Part shown: positions 7,492 through 17,625 of the stretch, piece by piece
Layout of the letters: every line of letters begins with the position of its first letter
Numbering within the stretch: the stretch's first letter is position 1
Assembly (NCBI GenBank): GCA_022600195.1
Contig: JAHZKX010000080.1
Span: 1 to 45,741, forward strand
Direction: 5' to 3'
DNA length: 45,741 nucleotides
Source of the DNA: Planctomycetota bacterium
Lineage (GTDB): Bacteria > Planctomycetota > Planctomycetia > Planctomycetales > Planctomycetaceae
Translations under genes and position numbers: made by a program
Notes under the pieces: generated by a model
Database searches by the model: none
Told to the model about the DNA's origin: nothing
What the model saw: the letters and a program-made list of their open reading frames with translations, nothing else

Positions 7492-10400
7492 TTAAGGTTT
7501 GGGAGCAACCAGAGGCTGCAGATTTTGTTCTGGTTCAGACTGTCCCGCGGGTGCTTCTGCCTGTTCTGGTATCAATTCGCCTGTCAGCTGATAGAGATAG
7601 AATCGGATCATCGGTCGATAGGGAGTATCCGGCTCTTCTTCGATGATTTCACGAAAAAGCACGGTGGCCTGTTCAGGTTGGCCGACTTCAATTTCGCAGC
7701 GCGCCAGATTCAGTTTCAGAGGCGTTTGTTGTTGTGAGAGTGCATAGAGATAATTAATCACCGAAACCGTGTGCTGTGTCGGCCAGAAACTGGATTCGGG
7801 GGGTTGAATGAAAGGTAGCGTCTGCAACACGCCCGCGATACGAGCCTCCTCTTGTGATCTAATCTCCTCTTTCCATAAGTCAAAGCTACCCCGGTAATTT
7901 CCATTGCCCAGATTGGTAAATGCCGCCTGCGCCCGCCAGGGAATCCGAGGATCATTCTGGGCAAGAGTCTCCAGCTGCAACATCTTGGTACTGGCTTCTT
8001 CTGAATATCCGACTTCCATGAAAATGGATGCTTGTAGATTTTGCGCTAATGGATTTTTCGCGACGTAAACTGGATCGTCCAGAAAATCACGAGCCAGTAA
8101 AACCAGCCCCTTCTGATAGGCCAGTCCCGCTAATTGCAGAAGCTCCGTTCCCGACTTCTTTTGTTGGTCCAGATCCTGTGTCATCTGGTCTATCTGTGTT
8201 CTGAGTTTTTCAAGATGATCCGTGTAAGCCCGCAACCTCGCAAAGGCATCATCTGACAATTCTGTTTTACCTTCGATCATTTCCAGATAGGTCTTCAATT
8301 CATAATACGCGAGATCAATCTTTCCCATGTTTGTATAAAGATCAAACAGAAACAGATGTGTCGGCGCATAATCCGGATCGATAATGATTGATTGATGATA
8401 AGCATGCAAAATCTGAAAGTAACGCATCCGGTCAATTCGTACGGGTCGTCTCTGTTGATTTCGGGCTGCCTGTGGTGTCATTAACTGTGCTTCAAGATTT
8501 GCCAGATATCCATAAGCGCTGCCCAGTATTCGATAGGCTTCTGCACTATTCGAATTATTGATTAACCCACGATTTGCCAGTTGAATCGCCAGCACCGCAA
8601 AACTGGACGCCAATTCATGATTCACCCCAGACTGAGACATCAATCCCAGGTAATGACGGGCGGTTTGAACATCGTTCCCAAGATAATCTGTTTGTGGCAA
8701 CAAATAACGACTATAGAATGTTTTGGGCCTTGCCCAGTCTGTTCGCAATTCCGGAAACTCTTTTTGTTCCCGAAATGCACGTTTTATGAAATCAAGCTGG
8801 TGCGCTGCTAAAAATTCCTTCTGTTTTTCTTCTGTAGAATTGGTTCTATAAAAGACGGCTGTCACACCATTCAATTCCGTCAGTTGCCAGTCTCTTTGAG
8901 AATTAAGCAAATCAAAAAATGTGCGGTAATCCGGATTATTTCCTGACAGTCGAGGAATCACATGGGTTATCTGAAACTGGTCGAATGTCGTTTTCCACAC
9001 ATCCGGAATGCCACTTCCCTGCTGTTCTTCGCGCCGATTTCGTAAAGCACGTCTTGTTTTATCATGCAACTGAAACAAGTCGCTTTCCCCTGTCCCGGCA
9101 AAGAGCGAAACACGACTGTCAATAAACGACTTCTGATCCAACCAGATCAATAGGTCTCCCTGTTCCAGTACAAAATGAAAGGGGCGATCATCCAGTGAAT
9201 CGGCGAGCACACTCTGGTACCCTTCAATCGATCGAGTGAGTGAGGGGCTGAACCCCATGCCGATGGCATGTCTCGATGAGTCTGATCCCTGAAAACGACC
9301 GCATACTATGAGATATGCCAACACGAAAAACGTTAAAACCGTCACTGCGCGCCCACCTCGCGAAAACAGCAACTCGGAAGTCTCCACACTATAAGTTTGT
9401 CGAAAATTATCACGATACCACTGTTGAAAATTGATGTTTGCAAACACAGCGCAGAGGATGCTCGTGACAACCAGTTCATGGCTGGCCACAATTGAAAGGC
9501 CACAAAATCCGACAAACACAAACAACTGCCCAAAACTCATCTTCGCTTGATTCAGAACAAAGCTGACAAAAGTCAGCAAAATCAATATGAAGGCGGCAAC
9601 CGTATAATGATTGAGAGAACTCCAGAACAAAGGCGAGGTCATCGAGAAATAACCCAGTTCTTCAGGTCGTAGATTTCCCAAGAACATCGAAGTCATGATG
9701 GGATACTCAACCGTATAATAACTGAGCCCCGCAGTCAGTGAATGCCAGCCCACAGGATTCAGCAATGTAGCTACCAGACTCCCTCCCAGGACCATCCACA
9801 GGGTTTGGTAATCGGTGTCATCATTTAAATTAGACCGATTCATCAAAGCAGCAACCGTCTCACCCAGGGCATAAAGCAAAAGTAATATCATGCCCAGGAA
9901 GACACGCGAATCAAAATTAGCCCACACTAAAAACAGAGGTACTAACGCCCATAATGCACGCAGTGAATCACGTTCCTGCCAGGAACGCAGACAACGCAAA
10001 GTGAGAACCACTCCCAGAATGGTGATCAGTTCTGGAGTAACCATAATTTGCGGAAAACAGGCGATCAATGCGAGCACAGCAAGAATCGAACCCCACCAGG
10101 TTGAAATCTCCCGCTGACACAGGTGGACAATCACATAAAAAGTGACACCCAGTAAAAGCATCTTAAATAAGGTCAGCCCGTTATCGCCGAACACACCGTA
10201 TACACCAGAAAGCGTTAAATCGAACAGCCAGGAATTATTATACCAGGGTCGATCCGTAGCGGTATAAGAGAATACATCGGTAGAGGGAGGCCAGAAACCA
10301 TGACTTGCCAGATATTGTCCCGTTTTGACATGCACCAGGGTTTTCGTCTCCGCGATGAAAGTCGCAGCAAACAGACAAGCCAGGAGAATCGCCGCCCAGC

Positions 10401-10671
10401 GCAACATGAAGTCCCCCCGGATCGCTTCGTCTTCCACCAGCTCGGGCGTTAACGGCTCCCACTCGGGGAGACCTTCCTCTGAATCTTGCGCGACGGTCTG
10501 CCCGGGCATATTCTCCAAAATCGCTTCAGACTTATCGGGAATTTGATTTTGATCAGAATCGGGCTCAATGTGGTCCGCAGAGCTGTCGTCAGGCAAATCT
10601 TTGTCTGGTTGATCGTTCACGTAAATTCTCGAGATCTGAAATGAGGACGGAAACTGAAAAGAGAATAGCAT
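7492..10671 (-). CDS. Polytopic membrane protein, GT-C-like, with TPR tail
   Basis: About 1059 aa from the chosen ATG. The N-terminal ~85 residues are polar, acidic and probably cytoplasmic, followed by about ten hydrophobic segments. The first extracytoplasmic loop contains GFWPPSTDVFSYTATDRPW followed by NNSWLFDL (about 125-152), resembling the loop with a conserved Asp found in GT-C lipid-linked glycosyltransferases. A soluble domain and TPR-like helical repeats (about 680-1040) follow, then a Pro/Gln-rich end. Neither the donor nor the reaction is known, so the GT-C relation is inference from the loop pattern. The longest frame begins at a TTG (10716); the ATG at 10671 is used here, and a GTG at 10620 with a gag seven bases upstream is also possible. 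It lies downstream of serS on the same strand with about 170 bases between. Confidence 0.8.
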   Translation of the reverse strand: MLFSFQFPSSFQISRIYVNDQPDKDLPDDSSADHIEPDSDQNQIPDKSEAILENMPGQTVAQDSEEGLPEWEPLTPELVEDEAIRGDFMLRWAAILLACLFAATFIAETKTLVHVKTGQYLASHGFWPPSTDVFSYTATDRPWYNNSWLFDLTLSGVYGVFGDNGLTLFKMLLLGVTFYVIVHLCQREISTWWGSILAVLALIACFPQIMVTPELITILGVVLTLRCLRSWQERDSLRALWALVPLFLVWANFDSRVFLGMILLLLYALGETVAALMNRSNLNDDTDYQTLWMVLGGSLVATLLNPVGWHSLTAGLSYYTVEYPIMTSMFLGNLRPEELGYFSMTSPLFWSSLNHYTVAAFILILLTFVSFVLNQAKMSFGQLFVFVGFCGLSIVASHELVVTSILCAVFANINFQQWYRDNFRQTYSVETSELLFSRGGRAVTVLTFFVLAYLIVCGRFQGSDSSRHAIGMGFSPSLTRSIEGYQSVLADSLDDRPFHFVLEQGDLLIWLDQKSFIDSRVSLFAGTGESDLFQLHDKTRRALRNRREEQQGSGIPDVWKTTFDQFQITHVIPRLSGNNPDYRTFFDLLNSQRDWQLTELNGVTAVFYRTNSTEEKQKEFLAAHQLDFIKRAFREQKEFPELRTDWARPKTFYSRYLLPQTDYLGNDVQTARHYLGLMSQSGVNHELASSFAVLAIQLANRGLINNSNSAEAYRILGSAYGYLANLEAQLMTPQAARNQQRRPVRIDRMRYFQILHAYHQSIIIDPDYAPTHLFLFDLYTNMGKIDLAYYELKTYLEMIEGKTELSDDAFARLRAYTDHLEKLRTQIDQMTQDLDQQKKSGTELLQLAGLAYQKGLVLLARDFLDDPVYVAKNPLAQNLQASIFMEVGYSEEASTKMLQLETLAQNDPRIPWRAQAAFTNLGNGNYRGSFDLWKEEIRSQEEARIAGVLQTLPFIQPPESSFWPTQHTVSVINYLYALSQQQTPLKLNLARCEIEVGQPEQATVLFREIIEEEPDTPYRPMIRFYLYQLTGELIPEQAEAPAGQSEPEQNLQPLVAPKP

Positions 10672-10842
10672 GTCTGAACCAATTCTGGCTGGTTTACATA
10701 TAGATTGTCCAGCCAAAATCGGTAATAACCAAGATCTACATCAGATCTATCTACTCGGAGAGAGGAATTGTTGGACTTTTAATAACAACCCCGAGTCTTT
10801 TACGAGTTTCACAGTGACTCCGTTTGTTCCAAATCGGAAAAA

Positions 10843-12123
10843 TCAGCCAATCTTTTCTTTTCCCACCCAGGGTCTGAGGACTTCTGGAATCAGAATCGTT
10901 CCATCGGCCTGCTGGTTATTCTCCAGTACCGCAATAATCGCCCGGGCAATGGAAACGGCTGTTCCATTCAATGTATGCACAAATTCTGTGCCCTTCTTCC
11001 CACTCGATTTACAACGGGTACCCAATCTCCGCGACTGGTAATCCGTGCAGTTCGACGCAGAGGTGACCTCACCATAGTCTCCCCCCTCACCCCGACCGGG
11101 CATCCAGGCTTCCAGATCATATTTACGGTAAGCCGGTGCGCCGAGATCACCAGTGCAGGTATCGACGACTCGATAATGCAGGCCCAACCCCTGAAAGATT
11201 TCTTCCTCGATGCGTACGATTTCTTCATGCATTTCATCTGAGGCGGCGTTGGTCGGCTCAGTGAATGCAAACATTTCGACTTTGGTAAACTGGTGAACCC
11301 GATAAATTCCACGAGTTGCCTTTCCATGCGCGCCGGCTTCGGTGCGGAAACAATGTGAGAGACCGGCGATTTTCAGTGGCAGACTTTCGCGTTCCATGAT
11401 CTGATCTTTCATGGATCCCCCCAAAGTGATCTCGGCCGTCGCAACTAAACTGAGATCGGTATTCTCTACAGAATAAATCTGTGTCTCATCACCACGCGGG
11501 TTAAAGCCAATACCTTCCAAAATCTCTTTGCGCGCCAGATCGGGAGTACTGTGCAAAACAAATCCTTCCTGCACCAGCTTTTGCATGGCATACTGACAAA
11601 GGGCCATCTCCAGTAAAACAGCCTCGTTCTTCAGATAATAAAAGCCATGGCCGGCAACCCGCGTTCCCGCTTCGAAATCAATCAGATCATGTTTTTCAGC
11701 CAGTTCCACATGATTCAATGGTGCAAAGTCAAACTCGGGCTTTTCGCCCCCCATGCGAACCATCGTGTTCGCTTTATCCTCTTTCCCGATGGGGACATCC
11801 GGGTGTGCCAAATTCGGTACGCGTGCCTGCTCGATCTTCAACTCTGACTCTACTTCACGAAGTTCGTTGTCAATGGCCGAAACCTGCTCGCGTAATTCCT
11901 TGCCTTGTGCGATGAATGCCTGCTTCGCATCGTTGTCCGCAGCCTTGGGAATTTGGGAGGAAACAGATTTCTGCTCCTGACGAACCTGATCACCTTGAAC
12001 GATGAGTTCTCGCCTTCTCTGATCCAGTTTTGAAAGTTGCTCCAGATCGACTTCAATTCCACGATTGCGACAATTCTCAAGAATGGCTTCCTGATTCTCG
12101 CAGATAAACTGCAAATCCAACAT
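10843..12123 (-). CDS. serS: Seryl-tRNA synthetase
   Basis: Class II aminoacyl-tRNA synthetase that charges tRNA-Ser in the cytoplasm. The N-terminal ~100 residues form the charged two-helix coiled-coil arm that grips the long variable arm of tRNA-Ser. The catalytic core has TAE (229-231), motif 2 (SHCFRTEAGAHGKATRG, about 256-272, with R260 and E262) and motif 3 (GEVTSASNCTDYQSRR, followed by the C-terminal LRPWVG). Length 426 aa is normal. ATG start, with ggagc upstream. No paralogue or odd residue was seen. Confidence 0.98.
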   Translation of the reverse strand: MLDLQFICENQEAILENCRNRGIEVDLEQLSKLDQRRRELIVQGDQVRQEQKSVSSQIPKAADNDAKQAFIAQGKELREQVSAIDNELREVESELKIEQARVPNLAHPDVPIGKEDKANTMVRMGGEKPEFDFAPLNHVELAEKHDLIDFEAGTRVAGHGFYYLKNEAVLLEMALCQYAMQKLVQEGFVLHSTPDLARKEILEGIGFNPRGDETQIYSVENTDLSLVATAEITLGGSMKDQIMERESLPLKIAGLSHCFRTEAGAHGKATRGIYRVHQFTKVEMFAFTEPTNAASDEMHEEIVRIEEEIFQGLGLHYRVVDTCTGDLGAPAYRKYDLEAWMPGRGEGGDYGEVTSASNCTDYQSRRLGTRCKSSGKKGTEFVHTLNGTAVSIARAIIAVLENNQQADGTILIPEVLRPWVGKEKIG

Positions 12124-12321
12124 AAGTAATCAAATGCTCCGTGAAGAGTTCGAAAATTGTAAGTAAACCGTCATACGACTTGAATTTAAGAGATTCGAGC
12201 ACGCATCATATCCAATGACAATTTTAATGTCCAAGGGTAACGCTTTTTCGTTAAAAAAAAGGACGTTTCAGACCAGATAAGACAGCAAATCAAACCAAAT
12301 TCAGGCTCACGGGATTCAACG

Positions 12322-14067
12322 TTAGTTGCCATCAGTCTTTGCTGCCTCAAAGACGACTTGTCCATCCAGTACCGTCAAGAGAGGCTTAATTTCTCGGATT
12401 TCGTTTTCAGGACATGTTAAATAATCGCGGTCAAGCACAACCAGATCAGCCAGTTTTCCAGGTTCCAGAGTCCCTTTCACCTTTTCTTCATAACTGATAT
12501 AGGCTGCGTCAATCGTCATACAACGTAGTGCCTGTTCCCGACTCAATTTCTGATGGGCACCGAAAACATTTCCTTCGATGTCTCTACGACTGACTGCTAT
12601 ATATAGCGTCAGAAACGGGTTGAATGCGTTCATCGATCGATTGGGGTCAAACCCGTTCATATGGTCGCTGTTGATGGCAACGGGAACTCCCCCGCCAACA
12701 AATGTCTTGAGCCCCATAAACCGGTTAACCCAGGAGGGGCCATAAATTTCATTGATCGCGTCAGCATCACGATAGAACAGAAAGGTCTGCGTATCATAAC
12801 AGACGCCCAATGCCTTCGAACGCCTGACAGATTCTTCAGTCGGAAAATACGCATGCGTGATACAAAATCGGCGTCCTTTCACCGGCAGTCGTTGATTTAC
12901 ATTTTCCAGCGCGCTCAGTATTTCATTCACACAGCCATCGCCGGTCGCGTGACAGCACATCTGCCAGCCCAGTTTCTGCCCTGCTTCAAATATTTCTTCC
13001 ATCAATTCGCGCGAATAAGCCAGATCCCCCCGATAATTGGCATCCTCAAGGACATAAAACTGACGACGCTTTTCGCCATACGGCTCTGAAAGTCGTGTGC
13101 TTCCCCAATGAATGCCACCATCAACCGAAATCTTCAAAGGACCGACACGAACCCAGTCATCTCCGTCTCCTGTGATCAGCCCTAATTTTTTTGTAAACTC
13201 TTTTACGGCAGCAGCGCTGCGGACCTGCTGACGAATCGTCATCGTCATCCGCACCGTCAACTCTTTATTTTCTTTCATCAGTTCATATTCACGATATTCG
13301 GATACTCCCGAGCCCCGCTCCAGAATGCTGGTAATCCCCACTGAATTATAAATTGCATGCAGCTTCTTTAAAGCCGCCCGCGTCGATTGATCTGGAACAG
13401 TCTTGCGTGGAATCAATTTGCGAATCGCTCCGCCGCCGCCGACCATCATTAAAGGCTTCCCCTTTTCATCGAAGATAATTCGGGCTCCCGCCAGCTTATC
13501 CCCGTCACTCTTGATTCCAAGTAATTGAAAGCCCAGAGTATTCAACACATTTTTGCGAGCGATATTCATATAAACGGGGTGCGTCGTGCAAGCTGCATCC
13601 ATCTCAGCAGGCGTGGGACGGCGGCGTTCTTTCAAACGGGTGATATCTGTGCGAGGCACTGTAATCCAACGACCAGCCGGCACATCTTTGACTTTCTCAC
13701 GAATCCAGGCTTGAATCTCGGCCACCGAATTCAACTCCTGATGCGGTTGCAACAATTCGCCTCGTGCGGCACGTAAGGCATGCACATGGGATTCAATCAG
13801 CCCGGGTATTACCGTTTTGCCATTTAGAGAAATCACTTTTGTTTGATCCCCCTTAAATTGCATTACTTCAGAATTGGTCCCGACAGCCAGAATTTTTCCG
13901 CCTCGTATGGCAATCGCCTCCATAATCCGCGATTTACTATCGAGGGTAATCACTTTCCCATTCTTAAAAATCGTAGTGGCAGTTTCAGCAGCAGGCACGC
14001 TTACCTGTAAAGAAAGAATGAGAACGAAACAAGACGGGCATAAGAAATTCTTGAATGGTGAAAACAT
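12322..14067 (-). CDS. Exported YtcJ-like amidohydrolase
   Basis: A 581-aa metal-dependent hydrolase of the amidohydrolase_3 (YtcJ/NfdA) group. A signal peptide (about 1-27, ending VPAAE) predicts export, which is common for planctomycete members. Family features: the beta-sandwich start FKNGKVITLDS, the metal site IESHVHA with H94 and H96, later histidines in CCHATGDG and CITHAYFP, the conserved INSDHMNG aspartate, and the closing LEPGKLADLVVLDRDY. Characterised relatives hydrolyse N-formyl or amide bonds; the substrate here is unknown. The ATG has a ggag five bases upstream, and that ggag is part of a small hairpin (14072-14084). The next gene in the direction of transcription is serS. A CehA/McbA-like hydrolase lies just upstream. 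Confidence 0.9.
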   Translation of the reverse strand: MFSPFKNFLCPSCFVLILSLQVSVPAAETATTIFKNGKVITLDSKSRIMEAIAIRGGKILAVGTNSEVMQFKGDQTKVISLNGKTVIPGLIESHVHALRAARGELLQPHQELNSVAEIQAWIREKVKDVPAGRWITVPRTDITRLKERRRPTPAEMDAACTTHPVYMNIARKNVLNTLGFQLLGIKSDGDKLAGARIIFDEKGKPLMMVGGGGAIRKLIPRKTVPDQSTRAALKKLHAIYNSVGITSILERGSGVSEYREYELMKENKELTVRMTMTIRQQVRSAAAVKEFTKKLGLITGDGDDWVRVGPLKISVDGGIHWGSTRLSEPYGEKRRQFYVLEDANYRGDLAYSRELMEEIFEAGQKLGWQMCCHATGDGCVNEILSALENVNQRLPVKGRRFCITHAYFPTEESVRRSKALGVCYDTQTFLFYRDADAINEIYGPSWVNRFMGLKTFVGGGVPVAINSDHMNGFDPNRSMNAFNPFLTLYIAVSRRDIEGNVFGAHQKLSREQALRCMTIDAAYISYEEKVKGTLEPGKLADLVVLDRDYLTCPENEIREIKPLLTVLDGQVVFEAAKTDGN

Positions 14068-14071
14068 ACGG

Positions 14072-14084
14072 ACTCCAGTGGAGT
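14072..14084 (-). promoter_or_regulatory. Small hairpin covering the ribosome-binding site
   Basis: On the mRNA strand the bases read actcc-act-ggagt, a 5-bp stem with a 3-base loop whose second arm contains the ggag ribosome-binding site of the amidohydrolase. It may lower or regulate initiation. It is short, so it could be chance. Confidence 0.3.
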
Positions 14085-14146
14085 GATATGGGCAGGATGA
14101 ATGCAGGTCGGGGTGTTGAAGGTTGATTCCTTACATTTTAACTGGT

Positions 14147-15760
14147 TCACCGGGCTGTCGGCAACAAACGTTGATACGTTTCCAGAGCTTGGCGATACTC
14201 ATTTACACAGGTGGCGTTCGAAACGCCCTGATTTCGCGCGATTTCCTCTTCCATACGACGGATCAAATATTGTACGGCTGCCCGTTTTGGACGCACAGGC
14301 TGACCAGGAACATCAAAATAGACCGGTGCCGTATGTGCAAATCGCATTCTCCCTGTTTCATCTTTCGAAAAACAACGCACGATCACCCACGCCGAACCTT
14401 TTAATTTCAGTTTGAGATCAATGGCTGAGGTCAATGCAGAATCGGCTCCCCTTTGATTGGCGGGTTTGATCGTTTCTATCACATCACCATTCACGACTAC
14501 TTCGATCCGGGAGATCGGTTTCCAGTAGCGTGCTGTGCCTTCTAAATGACAAACATACTCTGCGTCTGCAGGTTCCTGATACGTTTTCCCCAAATGAGAT
14601 TGGTTCACTTTCAGAGTTAACATCGGCCCGGTAGACACAAAACTGCGGCCCGCATCCAGACCCGACATCCATTTCTCATAACTGAATCCATCAGGTAGAT
14701 TTACATAAACACGTCCAAATCCTAAAGAAACCGGGTGCACTCCCGAAGCGGTTCCCGCGGTCGGCCGCATTCGAAATCCACAATTTAACATGCTGTAGTA
14801 CATCTCGAAGCCATAATGCATCCAACCATTTTCGGTAAAACCATCGTTTTCCATTTCGAAATCTAAATGTGTCGGACGCGTTTTCACTATGAAATTTTTG
14901 AAATGGAAATTCGTCCTCCAGATATGATTGTTACTTAGCTCAAACAGATCCACGTCCATCACTGGCACCAGCATTAAAGACCAAGGCCAGGAATGTTTAT
15001 CCAGATCGAGTAACGCTCCCTGTTTGCGGGCGGCCTGTGCGATGGGAGTAACGGGAGGTGCCCCCATCTTGAGAACTTCTTTTTGATTCAAAACAAAAAC
15101 GGCACCTAACACATGACGTTTATCATTTACTTTCGTAATTTCATATTCCGTATTCAACGGATAATAAACATGCGTCGGATCCACAAATACAGCAGCCGCT
15201 TTGACGGCATCCTGGTCGGTATTCAAATTTCCCCGCGAGGGAGGCTGATCGGATATTGAAACCCAATTGGTCAAGGGCAACGCGACATTCAAATCTTCCG
15301 CCAGCATCACATTCGGAAGTTCTTTTACCAGACGATGCACGTGGGTATCTCCGGAATACCAACCCTGGCTGGCCATATTCGCCCAGCGTTTTAATGAGAC
15401 AGTGACTTCAACGGACTGATCTTTGACACGAACCGTTTCTGTAGCGGGAATATATTCTTTGCCTCGAAAAGCAGAAATCCGATATTCTCCGGGAGGCAGG
15501 TCCACCTGGAATTCATGTGCTGACAATGTCACATGCTGTTCTATGCTGGTCGGGCTGCGCTGCTTATCATATTTGATTGCCGATCCATCTTTGGCGGCAC
15601 TCTCAGCAAAAAAAGCAGTACCCGTCGATGAATGAATTGATACGCGGGCAGGTATGATTTTCCCGGTGGAAGCATCAACGACCTTCCCCTTTAGAACGGC
15701 AGCACCCAGTGATTGAAAGGGGATCAGACAGACAGAGAGCAGTAGCGCGAGGCGAAACAT
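14147..15760 (-). CDS. Exported CehA/McbA-like metallohydrolase
   Basis: A 537-aa exported protein. After a signal peptide (about 1-20) comes a carboxypeptidase-regulatory-like beta domain (about 22-125, including LPPGEYRISAFRGKEYIPA), then a PHP-type metal-dependent domain opening with GWYSGDTHVHR, where D138, H140 and H142 are the probable metal ligands. This matches the CehA/McbA family, named for carbaryl carbamate hydrolases; the natural substrate of planctomycete members is unknown. The ATG at 15760 is chosen because ggag lies nine bases upstream; a longer frame starts at a TTG (15778). It sits about 80 bases upstream of the amidohydrolase on the same strand, so the two exported metallohydrolases may be co-expressed. 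Confidence 0.85.
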   Translation of the reverse strand: MFRLALLLSVCLIPFQSLGAAVLKGKVVDASTGKIIPARVSIHSSTGTAFFAESAAKDGSAIKYDKQRSPTSIEQHVTLSAHEFQVDLPPGEYRISAFRGKEYIPATETVRVKDQSVEVTVSLKRWANMASQGWYSGDTHVHRLVKELPNVMLAEDLNVALPLTNWVSISDQPPSRGNLNTDQDAVKAAAVFVDPTHVYYPLNTEYEITKVNDKRHVLGAVFVLNQKEVLKMGAPPVTPIAQAARKQGALLDLDKHSWPWSLMLVPVMDVDLFELSNNHIWRTNFHFKNFIVKTRPTHLDFEMENDGFTENGWMHYGFEMYYSMLNCGFRMRPTAGTASGVHPVSLGFGRVYVNLPDGFSYEKWMSGLDAGRSFVSTGPMLTLKVNQSHLGKTYQEPADAEYVCHLEGTARYWKPISRIEVVVNGDVIETIKPANQRGADSALTSAIDLKLKLKGSAWVIVRCFSKDETGRMRFAHTAPVYFDVPGQPVRPKRAAVQYLIRRMEEEIARNQGVSNATCVNEYRQALETYQRLLPTAR

Positions 15761-15882
15761 GAAAACATTCTCCGGCAAGCGTAGACTAGAAAGGATGAAA
15801 TTTCACCCTTTAGCCTACCTACAGGAGCATTTTTTCCATAGTCTCACGGCAGTTTTTGAGTACGGCGTTCTGATTTCTTTAT

Positions 15883-16197
15883 TTAAGGTAAAGGGGGCAT
15901 TACGCCGGAAAATGGTTGCTGGCTCTTTACCTGATAACGCTCGTATTCATAACGCGGAACGAGACCCGTTCGCATTCGTGCATCACACCGTTTCCCCCGA
16001 TACATGTGGTACGAATAGCGAGGCCAGGGATAAGTGCTGGCCTTATATTGGCGACCGTAGTTCTCTTCTTCACACAACTCACATTTGGAAAGAAAAAACC
16101 GCCCACCGCCAGCCTCTGACGTTTGCACCGCGAGACCTGGGCCAAACATTCCTGCTAAAACCGTCAAAGCTACTAACTTGATCCGGAATCCCTTCAT
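15883..16197 (-). CDS. Small exported Tyr/Arg/Cys-rich protein, unknown
   Basis: A 104-aa product from the ATG at 16197, which has ggag six bases upstream; an alternative ATG 12 bases earlier (16209) has poorer spacing. It has a clear signal peptide (MKGFRIKLVALTVLAGMFG...SEAGG). The mature part contains CELCEE, a further cysteine near the middle, and many tyrosines and arginines (YPWPRYSYHMYRGKRC, VPRYEYERYQV). No family is recognised. Small Tyr-rich exported proteins of this shape are common orphans in planctomycetes and might be cell-envelope components, which is inference only. It lies upstream of the CehA/McbA-like gene on the same strand. Confidence 0.6.
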   Translation of the reverse strand: MKGFRIKLVALTVLAGMFGPGLAVQTSEAGGGRFFLSKCELCEEENYGRQYKASTYPWPRYSYHMYRGKRCDARMRTGLVPRYEYERYQVKSQQPFSGVMPPLP

Positions 16198-16209
16198 CGT
16201 ACTCTCCAT

Positions 16210-16475
16210 TCCTTTGACCTGTGAAATGCTGGCTTGTGTAACGCTGGCTTGAGAACCACACTTACATCCATCATCGGGTCAGAAGAACTCTGGAAATGAG
16301 AACCCTCTCACCACGACTTGGATCCGCACAATATTCGGACTCAGGTTGTATGGATTATTCCGAATCTGGCAATTATATTAAGAGATCATCCTACAGAAGC
16401 GTAAAGCCAGCCTTCAACCGGCGATGATATGGAAGAATCCGGAGACGATCGAATTAACCCAATAGGGTTTTCCTC
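16210..16475. other. Intergenic region without a gene
   Basis: Between the epimerase stop and the small exported protein I see no coding frame. It contains a 9-base direct repeat gctggcttg (16228-16236 and 16243-16251) of unknown meaning, and the short hairpin next to the epimerase stop. Confidence 0.4.
16456..16469 (-). terminator. Weak hairpin after epimerase gene
   Basis: The bases aaccc (16456-16460) and gggtt (16465-16469) form a 5-bp stem with a 4-base loop, six bases beyond the epimerase stop. On the minus strand it is followed by aattcgat, not a T-run, so it is at best a weak terminator or mRNA-stabilising hairpin. Confidence 0.3.
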
Positions 16476-17453
16476 TCAGGCAAGCCCGCGGATTTTTTTC
16501 TTCGATGCAATGATATCATCCAGGATCGCATCCAGTTTGACTTGAGGCTTACGACCTAATGTTTTTTCCAGTCGGCCTAAATCGGGAACACGACGACGGA
16601 CATCTTCAAAGTCTTCATTATATGCTTTGTTATAAGGCAGGTATTCGATTTTGACTTCCGGATTGACTTTCGCAATGATTGCTTCCGCCAGTTCGCAAAT
16701 CGAAACCGGTTCATCACTGCCGATGTTATAGACCTGGCCTTTCGCCCCATCCAGATTCGTCAGGTCAATCACACAATCTACGATTTCCGAAACATGCCCG
16801 AAACAGCGAATCTGGGTGCCATCATCAAAAACAACCACCGGACCACCATCAAGAGCCTGATCAATAAAGCTGGGAATCACCATTCCATACTGTCCCACCT
16901 GACGAGGTCCCACCACATTGAAAAAACGTCCGATTCTTACATCCAAACCGTACTTCTGGTGGTAGGCGAGCGCCAAAAACTCATCAATGGCTTTGGATGC
17001 ACCATAAGCCCAGCGCGGCCGCGTTGTCGGGCCGAAATGCAGATCATCTTCTTCCGTCCAGCGTTCTTTGGGATTTTTACCATACGCTTCGCTTGTGGAA
17101 GCCAGGAAAAACTTATGGCCTCCCTGCACCGCATGTCGCAGCAAAACTTCCGTCGGGTAAATATTGGTTTCAATCGTACGTACGGGATTATCTGCAACCA
17201 GTTTTACTCCCACTGCAGCCGCCAGGTGATAGATCGTATCGACCCCCTGCACCATTTCCGCCATCAATACCGGATCGGTAATCGAACCCGTGCGAAAAGT
17301 GAACTGGGGATGATCGATAATCGAATCCAGATTCTGCAAAAATCCGGTCGAAAGGTCATCAACGGCAGTAACTTGTTCTCCCTGCTGGATTAATTGTTCA
17401 CAAAGATGGCTACCAATAAATCCCGCACCACCGGTGACCAGACAATGAGACAT
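16476..17453 (-). CDS. NAD-dependent nucleotide-sugar epimerase/dehydratase
   Basis: A 325-aa extended SDR enzyme. The Rossmann motif GGAGFIGSH (8-16) binds NAD, the catalytic tyrosine and lysine are Y150 and K154 (WAYGASK), with LASTSEAYG (about 117-125) supplying the Ser/Thr. These are features of UDP-glucose/UDP-glucuronate epimerases and GDP-mannose dehydratases acting on nucleotide sugars in the cytoplasm for surface polysaccharide synthesis. Residues [13 protein letters not shown] and the [13 protein letters not shown] end are typical of UDP-glucuronate/UDP-glucose-4-epimerase-like members, but the substrate cannot be fixed. ATG start. It is not adjacent to glycosyltransferases and appears to be a single-gene unit. 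Confidence 0.9.
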   Translation of the reverse strand: MSHCLVTGGAGFIGSHLCEQLIQQGEQVTAVDDLSTGFLQNLDSIIDHPQFTFRTGSITDPVLMAEMVQGVDTIYHLAAAVGVKLVADNPVRTIETNIYPTEVLLRHAVQGGHKFFLASTSEAYGKNPKERWTEEDDLHFGPTTRPRWAYGASKAIDEFLALAYHQKYGLDVRIGRFFNVVGPRQVGQYGMVIPSFIDQALDGGPVVVFDDGTQIRCFGHVSEIVDCVIDLTNLDGAKGQVYNIGSDEPVSICELAEAIIAKVNPEVKIEYLPYNKAYNEDFEDVRRRVPDLGRLEKTLGRKPQVKLDAILDDIIASKKKIRGLA

Positions 17454-17625
17454 ATCACAATTCTTTCAAGAGAGAAGGAAAAACCACAGAAAACCAAAAT
17501 CTATCAAGGCTTAAAACAGTTTACACGCTAGAGTTGCATTTCGCTACGAACCTGCAATAATATCAGCGTGTCATCAATGATGATGCAAGAAAATGGTCGG
17601 TTTTACCGATACAAATCAAAATTCC

